DNA of 7,465 bases from Acidobacteriota bacterium. Its GTDB lineage: Bacteria; Acidobacteriota; Terriglobia; Terriglobales; Acidobacteriaceae. The notes under the pieces are model-generated. The model did not search any database. It had not been told where the DNA came from and was given only the letters and a program-made list of their open reading frames with translations. Shown piece by piece: positions 1-6,422 of the stretch. A program made the translations under genes and the position numbers. The stretch's first letter is position 1. Every line of letters begins with the position of its first letter. The DNA lies in contig JAJZDO010001065.1 of NCBI GenBank assembly GCA_021805955.1, positions 1 to 7,465 of the forward strand. The letters are read 5' to 3'.

Positions 1-508
1 GTTGACGGAGATTGTGAAAGTGCAGTCGGTGCATGGCATCGCTTCCTGGAATGTTTTTGGCGGCGGCCAGATCATTGCATTTCTGGTGTATCTGATGGCC
101 GCGTACGCGGAGACGAATCGCGCGCCCTTCGACCTGCCGGAGGCGGAGACGGAGCTGACTGGCGGCTATCACACGGAATACAGCTCGATGAAGTTCGCCA
201 TGTTCTTCATGGCCGAATACGGCAATATGATTACGGTGGGATGCGTGGCGACGCTGCTGTTTTTTGGAGGATGGACAAGTCCTTTGGGCGATCTGATTGC
301 TCCGCCGCAGAATATCTTCGTGCATGCGCTGGCTCCGATCTTCTGGTTCGTGGCCAAGGTCTTTTGCTTTATTTTTCTTTATATCTGGGTGCGTGGAACC
401 CTTCCGCGTTTTCGCTATGACCAGTTGATGTCTTTCGGGTGGAAATTTCTGCTTCCCGTAGCCATGCTGAACATTGTGGGAACGAGTCTGGTGCTGGCGT
501 TGCTCTAA
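1..508 (+). CDS. nuoH: NADH-quinone oxidoreductase subunit H, C-terminal part (5' end outside window)
   Basis: NuoH is the membrane subunit that forms most of the quinone-binding chamber of complex I and couples quinone reduction to the proton-pumping arm. The window starts inside the gene, so only the last 168 residues are visible, about half of a typical NuoH; the TTG at position 2 is an internal Leu codon, not a start. The family signature is clear: AETNRAPFDLPEAETEL at visible residues 36-52, followed by GYHTEYSSMKFAMFFMAEY. These acidic residues line the cavity and loop next to the quinone site in the known family. Near the end RGTLPRFRYDQLMSFGWK marks the last cytoplasmic loop before the final membrane helix. 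At least four hydrophobic segments are visible. The stop is TAA at 506-508. It is the first visible gene of the operon, and unusually it is followed by a gap and nuoJ rather than nuoI. The identification is secure. Confidence 0.97.
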   Translation, partial: LTEIVKVQSVHGIASWNVFGGGQIIAFLVYLMAAYAETNRAPFDLPEAETELTGGYHTEYSSMKFAMFFMAEYGNMITVGCVATLLFFGGWTSPLGDLIAPPQNIFVHALAPIFWFVAKVFCFIFLYIWVRGTLPRFRYDQLMSFGWKFLLPVAMLNIVGTSLVLALL

Positions 509-631
509 GTTACAATCGGGAAGACTCTGCGATTTGCGCGGGGTTATTGGATGCAGGACAATTTCAGGCAAGTGCGTCGTGCACACTGGCCGCAGCGGAA
601 AGAAACCGGGCACGAAGAAATTGGATGACGG
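509..631 (+). other. nuoH-nuoJ spacer lacking nuoI, with a 25-codon ORF
   Basis: This 123-base stretch is the only sizeable non-coding gap in the operon; the other nuo junctions overlap or are 4 bases apart. In most bacteria nuoI, encoding the 2x[4Fe-4S] ferredoxin-like subunit, lies here. I read all three forward frames and found no CxxCxxCxxxCP cluster motif or other NuoI-like remnant. A short ATG ORF runs from 551 to 628 (25 codons, starting MQDNFRQVRRAHW, rich in Arg, His and Glu). It stops with TGA 3 bases before the nuoJ ATG, in the same frame as nuoJ, so it could act as a coupled leader peptide; it has only a weak GGGG at 540-543 as a ribosome site and may be chance. A TACAAT at 511-516 resembles a -10 box, but I see no good -35 at the expected distance. 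The facts of the gap are certain; any function is inference. Confidence 0.6.
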
Positions 632-1135
632 ATGCATCTGGTATTGTTTCTGATTTTCGCGTTGTTTGCACTGGCCGGAGCCGTCAATCTGCTTCTGCAG
701 AAGCATCCGATCAACAGCGCGCTTTCGCTGATCGTGGTGATGACTTCGCTGGCGGTTCTGTATCTTCTGCTTGGTGCGGAGTTCCTGGCCATGGCGCAGA
801 TTATCGTCTACGCCGGCGCAATCATGGTGCTCTTCACCTTTGTCGTGATGCTGCTGAATGAAGGCCGCGAGGAAAAGACCTGGGGCAGTCGTGCAGCGAA
901 GACGGTAGGATTTCCTGCGGTCGTGGTGCTTCTGGCCGTGCTGGCGGCAACGATTCTGAAAGCGGGACAACATTTCGGGACGGTCTCACTGAGCGACGGA
1001 GTGACGACGACTCAGGATCTGAGCAGGGTGCTCTTTCACGAGCTTCTGCTGCCGTTTGAGCTGACCTCTGTACTGATTCTGATTGCGATTCTGGGGGCTG
1101 TTGCATTGGCCAGAAAGGATAACGGGAACGTATGA
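632..1135 (+). CDS. nuoJ: NADH-quinone oxidoreductase subunit J
   Basis: NuoJ is a small membrane subunit of complex I packed between NuoH/NuoA and NuoK. Its third helix undergoes a pi-bulge rearrangement thought to gate proton transfer during turnover. The product is 167 residues, normal for the family, with five predicted membrane helices. The conserved helix-3 core [19 protein letters not shown] spans residues 49-67, including the Tyr60 and Gly62 equivalents of the conserved pair in E. coli. The C-terminal signature [19 protein letters not shown] is also typical. The ATG at 632 is the first possible start, because an in-frame TGA lies just upstream at 626-628. No strong ribosome site precedes it; GAAGAAA lies about 14 bases upstream. 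The gene ends in an ATGA overlap with nuoK. The identification is secure. Confidence 0.96.
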   Translation: MHLVLFLIFALFALAGAVNLLLQKHPINSALSLIVVMTSLAVLYLLLGAEFLAMAQIIVYAGAIMVLFTFVVMLLNEGREEKTWGSRAAKTVGFPAVVVLLAVLAATILKAGQHFGTVSLSDGVTTTQDLSRVLFHELLLPFELTSVLILIAILGAVALARKDNGNV

Positions 1136-1443
1136 ACATGACGGTTCCGGCTGCCTGGTATCTAATGTTGAGCGCGGGGTTATTCACGCTCGGTGTGATC
1201 GGCTTCCTGATCAAGCGAAGTCTGATTACGGTATTCATGTCGATCGAGCTGATGCTGAACGCGGTGAACCTGAGCTTTGTGACCTTTGCCCATGAATGGC
1301 ACGCGGTGAAGGGCCAGATATTCGTCTTCTTTGTGATGATGGTTGCAGCTGCGGAAGCTGCGGTTGGCCTGGCCATCATCATTTCAATCTTCCGCGTGCG
1401 CGGCACGCTGACCGTGGACCAGATCGATCTGATGAAGCTATGA
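1132..1443 (+). CDS. nuoK: NADH-quinone oxidoreductase subunit K
   Basis: NuoK is a three-helix membrane subunit of complex I, related to MnhC/MrpC of multisubunit cation antiporters, and supplies part of the charged axis between the quinone site and the pumps. The product is 103 residues. Two buried glutamates are present: Glu39 in [10 protein letters not shown] and Glu75 in [11 protein letters not shown]. They correspond to Glu36 and Glu72 of E. coli NuoK, which from memory are both important for coupled activity. The start at 1132 overlaps the nuoJ stop as ATGA. A second in-frame ATG lies two codons later at 1138. GGGAA at 1124-1128 and AAAGGA at 1114-1119 are the candidate ribosome sites, neither ideally spaced, which suggests translational coupling to nuoJ. 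It ends in an ATGA overlap with nuoL. Confidence 0.96.
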   Translation: MNMTVPAAWYLMLSAGLFTLGVIGFLIKRSLITVFMSIELMLNAVNLSFVTFAHEWHAVKGQIFVFFVMMVAAAEAAVGLAIIISIFRVRGTLTVDQIDLMKL

Positions 1444-3389
1444 ATGAGCCGATGCTGTTTTTGCCTTTGATTGCGCTGCTTCCCTTTGCGGGTTTTCTGC
1501 TCAACGGAGTGTTGGGCAGCAAGCTTCCAAAGGCGATTGTTTCGCTTATCGCGCTGCTGTTTCCGTTGCTTTCGTTTGCGATTGTGGCGCACGACGCCTG
1601 GCTGGTGCACGCCGGTATGGCGCTGCCTGTGGTTGAGCACAGTTTTCCGGACTGGATTGCCGTCGGGGCCTTGCATGTGGGCTTCAACTTTGTGCTGGAC
1701 CAACTCTCACTTGTGATGCTGCTGGTGGTTACCGGTGTTGGATTTCTGATTCATCTCTATTCAGTCGGTTACATGAAAGATGAGCAGGGATACTGGCGTT
1801 ATTTCGCCTATCTGAATCTGTTCCTGTTTTTCATGACGGTGCTGGTGCTGGCGGGGAACTATCTGCTGATGTTTGTCGGGTGGGAAGGCGTCGGACTGGC
1901 GTCGTACCTATTGATTGGTTTCTACCTGGATCGCCGGTCAGCGGGCGACGCGGGCAAGAAAGCCTTTGTGGTGAATCGCGTCGGGGATTTCGGATTCCTG
2001 ATTGCGATGTTTCTGCTGCTGGGAAGCTTCGGCACGCTGAGCATTTCCGGAATTACTGCGCAGCTCGCATCTCATCCCGGAGTGTCGACCGGAGTGGTGA
2101 CCCTGATCTGCCTTAGCCTGGTGCTTGGCGCGACCGGCAAGAGCGCGCAGATTCCGCTTTACATCTGGCTTCCGGATGCTATGGAGGGTCCGACGCCAGT
2201 CTCCGCGCTGATTCACGCCGCGACGATGGTGACGGCCGGTGTGTATATGATCGCGCGCTCCCACGCACTCTTCGATCTTTCACCGACTGCGCTGCTGGTG
2301 GTTGCGATTCTGGGAACCGCGACGGCGTTTTTTGCGGCGACAGTCGCCATCGTGCAGACGGATATCAAGCGCGTTCTGGCCTACTCGACGATCTCGCAGC
2401 TGGGGTATATGTTTCTGGGCTGCGGTGTGGGGGCGTATTCGGCGGCTGTCTTTCACCTGATGACGCATGCGTTCTTCAAGGCACTGCTGTTCCTTGCTGC
2501 CGGTTCGGTGATTCACGGGCTGGGCGGCGAGCAGGATCTGAGAAAGATGGGCGGACTGCGGAAGCAGATGCCGGTGACTTTCTGGACGATGACCTCGGCC
2601 GTACTTGCGATTGCCGGATTCTTTCCATTTGCCGGATTCTTTTCGAAAGACGCCATTCTGGCGGCGGCATTCGAGCATGGTTCTACGGGCAAGGCTTTGT
2701 GGACGGTCGGTCTGGTGACGGCGCTGCTGACAAGTTTCTACATGTTCCGGCTGTGGTATTTGACGTTCCTGGGCAAATCGCGAGCGGAGGAGCACCACGG
2801 ACACGCGCATGAAAGTCCCTGGATCATGCTGCTGCCGCTGGTTTTGCTGGCGATGCTTTCCATCAGCGGCGGATGGGTTGGCATGGATCGCTTCGGGGCG
2901 TTTCTCGCGCCTTCCACTGGAGCGGTGCAGGCGGCGAGCGGAAGTGACGGACACCTCGAGTTATACCTCTCCGTGCTGGCGGTTCTGGTGGCGATTGCTG
3001 GCTGGTATCTGGCGCATCTGTTCTTTGGACGCGAGGGCAAAGCCGCTGGCGAAACAGCAGGGGGTCTGGCGGGTCCGCGCCGAGTGCTGGAACACAAATA
3101 CTGGGTGGATGAGATCTATGTCGGCGCAGTGGTGCGACCGATTGAGTGGATTGCGCGCTTTGGCCTGGGATGGATCGGCGAGCTGATTCTGGTGCGAGGC
3201 TCGGCGTGGATGCTTGCGGGCGTAACTGGATTGTCGGGCGAGTTGCTGCGGCGCTGGCAGTCAGGCAATCTGCGCTCGTACGCGGCGTGGCTTGCAGCAG
3301 GAGCGGCCGCGCTTCTGTTGTTTGTACTGGCGGGAACGCTTCTGCATTTGAACGGATTTGCGGATTCCATTCGCTGGGCGGTGCGGTGA
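1440..3389 (+). CDS. nuoL: NADH-quinone oxidoreductase subunit L (distal antiporter-like proton pump)
   Basis: NuoL is the outermost Mrp-antiporter-like pump of complex I and carries the long lateral helix that braces the membrane arm. I place the start at ATG 1440 (ATGA overlap with nuoK), giving 649 residues beginning [18 protein letters not shown]. The same frame is open back to an ATG at 1296 inside nuoK, but that would add 48 non-hydrophobic residues unlike any NuoL. Pump residues are intact: Glu149 in [10 protein letters not shown], Asp183 in NRVGDFGF, Lys234 and His259 in the stretch from [18 protein letters not shown] to IHAATMV, His339 and His343 in [11 protein letters not shown], and Lys403 in FSKDAIL. 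They match, with an offset of about five, the E. coli residues I recall. A His-rich loop (EEHHGHAHE, 450-458) is soluble. The C-terminal KYWVDEIY (553-560) begins the lateral-helix region, and a last membrane helix lies at about 612-634. Confidence 0.97.
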   Translation: MNEPMLFLPLIALLPFAGFLLNGVLGSKLPKAIVSLIALLFPLLSFAIVAHDAWLVHAGMALPVVEHSFPDWIAVGALHVGFNFVLDQLSLVMLLVVTGVGFLIHLYSVGYMKDEQGYWRYFAYLNLFLFFMTVLVLAGNYLLMFVGWEGVGLASYLLIGFYLDRRSAGDAGKKAFVVNRVGDFGFLIAMFLLLGSFGTLSISGITAQLASHPGVSTGVVTLICLSLVLGATGKSAQIPLYIWLPDAMEGPTPVSALIHAATMVTAGVYMIARSHALFDLSPTALLVVAILGTATAFFAATVAIVQTDIKRVLAYSTISQLGYMFLGCGVGAYSAAVFHLMTHAFFKALLFLAAGSVIHGLGGEQDLRKMGGLRKQMPVTFWTMTSAVLAIAGFFPFAGFFSKDAILAAAFEHGSTGKALWTVGLVTALLTSFYMFRLWYLTFLGKSRAEEHHGHAHESPWIMLLPLVLLAMLSISGGWVGMDRFGAFLAPSTGAVQAASGSDGHLELYLSVLAVLVAIAGWYLAHLFFGREGKAAGETAGGLAGPRRVLEHKYWVDEIYVGAVVRPIEWIARFGLGWIGELILVRGSAWMLAGVTGLSGELLRRWQSGNLRSYAAWLAAGAAALLLFVLAGTLLHLNGFADSIRWAVR

Positions 3390-3393
3390 AAGC

Positions 3394-4941
3394 ATGGATC
3401 GTATGATTTTGAGTTTGATACTACTTGTACCGCTTGCTGGCGCAGCAGTGATTCTGCTGCTACCGGAGCGGGGGAAACTGCCTGCGTGGATTGCCTTGCT
3501 GGATTCGCTGCTGACGTTTGTCTGCACCTTGCATCTTCCGGCTCATTTTGTCGGCCAGCAAGCAGGATTTCAGTTTGAAGAAAATCTGCCGTGGCTCAGT
3601 CACCCGGCTATTCGCTATCACGTAGGCGTCGATGGCCTGTCGCTGTGGCTGGTCGTGCTGGTGGGACTGCTGGCGCCGGTGGGTGTGATGGCAAGCTGGA
3701 AGTCGATTCAGCAAAAAAGCAAGCTCTTCTACTCCCTATTCCTTCTGCAACAGACGGCTATGGTGGGAGTCTTCGTCTCGCTCGATCTGATGCTCTATTA
3801 CGGATTCTGGGAGCTTTCTCTGATCCCGATCGCAATCCTGACAGCGATGTTTGGACGGAATACGGGGGATTCTTCCGCAACCAAAGCCGCCATTCGGTTC
3901 TTTCTGTACACGTTCATTCCCTCGGCGCCTCTGCTAGTTGCGCTGCTGTGGCTCTATGCGCATACAGGAACGTTCGATTATGCGAGTCTGAAGGCAGCGA
4001 TTGCCGGTGGAACTTTGCCAGGATGGCAGCTTGCCTGGGTATCGATCGCATTTCTGGTCGCTTTTGCCGTAAAGGTTCCGGTGCTGGGTCTGCATGGGTG
4101 GCTGGCCGACACCTTTTCAGAAGCTCCGGTGGCGATTGCGATGATTGTCGCAGGAAAACTTGGCCTGTATTCGCTGATTCGTTTTCACGTGGAACTCTTC
4201 CCTGCCCTGGCGCGTGAGGCCGGACCATGGATGGTCGCGCTGGCGGTGATCGGGATTCTCTATGGCGCGCTGCTGGCGCTGGTGCAAAAGGATTTCTGGA
4301 AGCTACTGGCGTATGCGACGCTGGGCAGTCTCAGCTTCTGCACTCTCGGAATATACGGATTCACTCTGGCGGGCATGAGCGGAGCGGTGCTGCAGACGGT
4401 GAATGAAGGAATCATTGGAGCCGCGCTTTTCCTGCTCTTCGGCGTGCTGTACGATTCGGCGCGGACGAGTCAGCTTACGCATTTCGGAGGCGCTTCGAGC
4501 CAGGCTCCGCGACTGGCGGCGCTGTGTGTGATTGCCAGCCTGGCGCTGATTGGCCTGCCACTGCTGAACGGCTTTGTGGGAGAGTTTCTGGTGCTGTCCG
4601 GAACGTTCAATGGAGTGAGCCGGAGCTGGGCGGCGTTGGCGGCTGTGGGCGTGATTCTGAGCGCGGCATATATGCTGGGAGCGATTCAGAATATCTTTCT
4701 TGGCCCTGCTTCCACGGAGGCAAATAGAGCGACCGTGCGAGAGCTAAATGGGGGCGAGACGCTGACGGTGGCGGTGCTGGCGGTGTTGATGCTGGCGATA
4801 GGCGTCCAGCCAAAGATATGGACGGATGGGATGCAGTCTGCATTGCAGACTGCAATCCAATCCGTTCCCTCAATTGGCAGCAAGCCAATTCTGCCGGAGT
4901 CCGGAACGATGAAGTTCAATGACATGGGAGAGCGTCGATGA
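3394..4941 (+). CDS. nuoM: NADH-quinone oxidoreductase subunit M, divergent (middle antiporter-like pump)
   Basis: NuoM is the middle pump of the complex I membrane arm. From ATG 3394 it has 515 residues; ATG 3403 (MILSLILLVPLAG) is an equally plausible start. An in-frame ATG at 3358 is unlikely because it would add a polar lead inside nuoL. GGTGA at 3385-3389 is a weak ribosome site, and the nuoL stop lies 4 bases upstream. Charged pump residues are present: Glu140 (GFWELSLIP), Lys227 (AFAVKVPV), Lys255 (VAGKLGLYS) and Glu397 (GFVGEFLVL). Several usual motifs are altered: HGWLADTFSEAPVAIAM replaces the common HGWLPDAHxEAPTAGS and the segment is about three residues shorter than in E. coli; the conserved His of the AYxSVSHxGF motif is Ser312; the His of NHG/AHG is Glu338; and DIKR is DFWK. 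The hydrophilic tail (about 476-515) is encoded over strong inverted repeats. The assignment is firm from position and core motifs. Confidence 0.93.
   Translation: MDRMILSLILLVPLAGAAVILLLPERGKLPAWIALLDSLLTFVCTLHLPAHFVGQQAGFQFEENLPWLSHPAIRYHVGVDGLSLWLVVLVGLLAPVGVMASWKSIQQKSKLFYSLFLLQQTAMVGVFVSLDLMLYYGFWELSLIPIAILTAMFGRNTGDSSATKAAIRFFLYTFIPSAPLLVALLWLYAHTGTFDYASLKAAIAGGTLPGWQLAWVSIAFLVAFAVKVPVLGLHGWLADTFSEAPVAIAMIVAGKLGLYSLIRFHVELFPALAREAGPWMVALAVIGILYGALLALVQKDFWKLLAYATLGSLSFCTLGIYGFTLAGMSGAVLQTVNEGIIGAALFLLFGVLYDSARTSQLTHFGGASSQAPRLAALCVIASLALIGLPLLNGFVGEFLVLSGTFNGVSRSWAALAAVGVILSAAYMLGAIQNIFLGPASTEANRATVRELNGGETLTVAVLAVLMLAIGVQPKIWTDGMQSALQTAIQSVPSIGSKPILPESGTMKFNDMGERR
4822..4865 (+). repeat. 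Long inverted repeat (hairpin I) inside the 3' end of nuoM
   Basis: The arms TGCAGTCTGCA (4832-4842) and TGCAGACTGCA (4844-4854) are perfect reverse complements separated by one T. Pairing extends outward with ACGGAT (4822-4827) against ATCCGT (4860-4865) and GGAT (4829-4832) against ATCC (4855-4858). As RNA this gives 19 base pairs with one G-A mismatch (4828/4859), one bulged A (4854 or 4855) and a three-base loop (4842-4844). There is no following T run, so it does not look like an intrinsic terminator. It encodes NuoM residues 477-491. Its role is unknown; mRNA stabilisation or processing between nuoM and nuoN, or a palindromic insertion that lengthened the NuoM tail, are possibilities. 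Confidence 0.8.
4872..4890 (+). repeat. Second inverted repeat (hairpin II) in the nuoM tail
   Basis: AATTGGC (4872-4878) and GCCAATT (4884-4890) are perfect 7-base reverse complements around a 5-base loop AGCAA. The repeat starts 6 bases after hairpin I. A further small self-pairing element, CCGG-AGT-CCGG, follows at 4894-4904. Together they make a structured block ending about 20 bases before the nuoN ribosome site. The segment encodes NuoM residues 493-499. There is no T run after it. Confidence 0.7.
4926..4932 (+). promoter_or_regulatory. nuoN ribosome binding site within nuoM
   Basis: GGGAGAG lies with its GGAG core (4927-4930) seven bases before the nuoN ATG at 4938. It is the best-spaced Shine-Dalgarno sequence in the window and supports that start. 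It overlaps the last codons of nuoM, so terminating nuoM ribosomes pass over it. It lies just downstream of the hairpin block at 4822-4904. Confidence 0.65.
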
Positions 4942-6401
4942 CTCCCGATATCTTTCGTATTCTTCCGGAAGTAGTTCTGACCCTGACCGGCGTTCTGGTG
5001 ATGCTGATGGACGCTTCGATGTCGGTGCGCTCCAGCCGAAGACCCCTGGGATGGCTGGCGGCGCTGGGCGTGACAACTGCCCTTGGCGCAAGCCTCTGGC
5101 AATACACGCTTCCCGCCGGAACGGCCTTCTTCGGCACAGTTCAGACGGATGCTTTTTCCAATTTTTTCCATGTACTGATCTGCGGCATTGTGCTGGTGGC
5201 GATTTTGCTTTCGATCGATACACTTCCTGCCGACCAGCATCATATGGGAGAGTACTTTGCGCTGATGGTCTTTGGTGCGGTGGGCATGTGCCTGCTGACC
5301 TCAGCCGTCGAGCTTCTGGTGGTCTTCATTGCCTTGGAAATCTCCTCGATCGCGACGTATGTGCTGGCGGGTTACCGCAAGAATACGGGCAAAGGGCCTG
5401 AGTCTGCGATCAAGTATTTTCTGCTTGGGTCGTTTGCCACGGCGTTTCTGCTCTACGGAATTGCGATGGTATTTGGCGCAACCGGCACAACGCAGGTGCA
5501 GGAGATTGCCACGCTGCTGCCGGCGGCACGCTCGCATGTGCTGGTGCTGGCTGCCTTTGCGCTGATGATGGTGGGCGTGTTGTTCAAGGTTTCAGCCGCG
5601 CCGTTCCATGTGTGGACACCTGATGTGTATGAAGGCGCGCCGACACCTGTGGTGGCGCTGATGAGCACGGCTCCGAAAGTGGCTGCCTTCGCGCTCATCA
5701 TTCGCCTGCTCTATGGGGTTTTCCCGCTGCTGCATCCGTTGTGGATGCCGCTGATGTGGGTGGTGGCAGTGATTTCAATGACGGTGGGCAACCTGGCTGC
5801 GCTTCGGCAGCAGAATGTCAAACGCATGCTGGCCTATTCATCGATTGCGCATGCCGGGTATCTGCTGGCGGCGCTTGCGGGAACCGGCAGCGAACCGGTG
5901 GCGGCAATCGGTTTCTACACCGCCGCATACGCTGCGATGAATGTAGGGATCTTTGCGCTGATGACGATGGTTTCCGGCTATGACGAGCAGAGATCGACAA
6001 TCGCGGATTATCGAGGCGTCCTCTATCAGTCGCCGCTGTCAGGCGGCCTGATGCTGCTCTTCCTGATCTCGCTGATCGGGATTCCGTTTACCGGCGGATT
6101 TTTCGCCAAGTTCTATTCGTTCACGACGGCGATGCAGGGCGGTGCTGCATGGCTGGTGCTGATCGGTCTGGTCAACTCTGGAATTGCCTCGGCGTACTAT
6201 CTTCGTTTCGCGGTGAGCCTGGCGCAGTCGCCGTCGAGCCGGAATGGCGCGTCCGGTTTGAAGATTGCCGCACCGTGGACGATGGCCACGTCGGCAGCCG
6301 TGCTGGCGGCAGGAGTTTTCACGCTGCTCCTGGGCATTGCTCCGGGCTGGGTTCTGAATGCAGCCACCGCTGCTGCACACAGCTTCTCGCAGCTTCCGTG
6401 A
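4938..6401 (+). CDS. nuoN: NADH-quinone oxidoreductase subunit N (proximal antiporter-like proton pump)
   Basis: NuoN is the pump subunit nearest NuoK and NuoJ in the complex I membrane arm. The product is 487 residues, normal for the family. The start at 4938 overlaps the nuoM stop as ATGA and has a well-placed GGAG seven bases upstream. Pump residues are in place: Glu134 in ALEISSIATYVLAGY, Lys217 in FKVSAAPFHVWTPDVYEGAP, Lys247 in STAPKVAAFA, and Lys391 in GGFFAKFYSF. These match Glu133, Lys217, Lys247 and Lys395 of E. coli NuoN as I recall them. AYSSIAHAGYLL (299-310) retains the usual His, in contrast to the altered site in the adjacent NuoM. The stop is TGA at 6399-6401. It is the last gene of the operon here; a converging gene ends only 21 bases downstream. 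Confidence 0.97.
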   Translation: MTPDIFRILPEVVLTLTGVLVMLMDASMSVRSSRRPLGWLAALGVTTALGASLWQYTLPAGTAFFGTVQTDAFSNFFHVLICGIVLVAILLSIDTLPADQHHMGEYFALMVFGAVGMCLLTSAVELLVVFIALEISSIATYVLAGYRKNTGKGPESAIKYFLLGSFATAFLLYGIAMVFGATGTTQVQEIATLLPAARSHVLVLAAFALMMVGVLFKVSAAPFHVWTPDVYEGAPTPVVALMSTAPKVAAFALIIRLLYGVFPLLHPLWMPLMWVVAVISMTVGNLAALRQQNVKRMLAYSSIAHAGYLLAALAGTGSEPVAAIGFYTAAYAAMNVGIFALMTMVSGYDEQRSTIADYRGVLYQSPLSGGLMLLFLISLIGIPFTGGFFAKFYSFTTAMQGGAAWLVLIGLVNSGIASAYYLRFAVSLAQSPSSRNGASGLKIAAPWTMATSAAVLAAGVFTLLLGIAPGWVLNAATAAAHSFSQLP

Positions 6402-6422
6402 GGGTAAGCGCAGGAGTTGCAG
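6402..6422. other. Short convergent gap between nuoN and the minus-strand gene
   Basis: Only 21 bases separate the nuoN stop from the stop of the converging gene. I see no GC-rich stem followed by a T run on either strand, here or in the flanking 40 bases. The best pairing (GAG with CTC around 6413-6433) is interrupted by mismatches. The two transcripts probably overlap at their 3' ends or end by a factor-dependent route; this is inference from the absence of a terminator. Confidence 0.6.

Noticed and set aside
572..584. Small hairpin GTGC-GTCGT-GCAC in the nuoH-nuoJ spacer
   Set aside because: A four-base stem that does not extend; expected by chance.
1296..1439. Upstream extension of nuoL to an ATG inside nuoK
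   Set aside because: The extra 48 residues are polar and Cys/Arg/Asp-rich, unlike a NuoL N-terminus, and they lie out of frame over the conserved end of NuoK.
834..1703. Long minus-strand open frame (289 codons) across nuoJ, nuoK and nuoL
   Set aside because: It crosses three clearly real genes, its product is Arg/Gln/Ser-rich with no recognisable domain, and such antisense frames are expected opposite Leu- and Ala-rich coding sequence.
2280..2954. Minus-strand open frame (224 codons) inside nuoL
   Set aside because: The composition is Arg-, Gln- and His-rich with no domain, and the + strand here encodes conserved NuoL pump residues.
4822..4870. Hairpin I as an intrinsic terminator between nuoM and nuoN
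   Set aside because: It lies inside the nuoM reading frame and is followed by TCCCTCAATT rather than a T run; nuoN overlaps nuoM and needs read-through.
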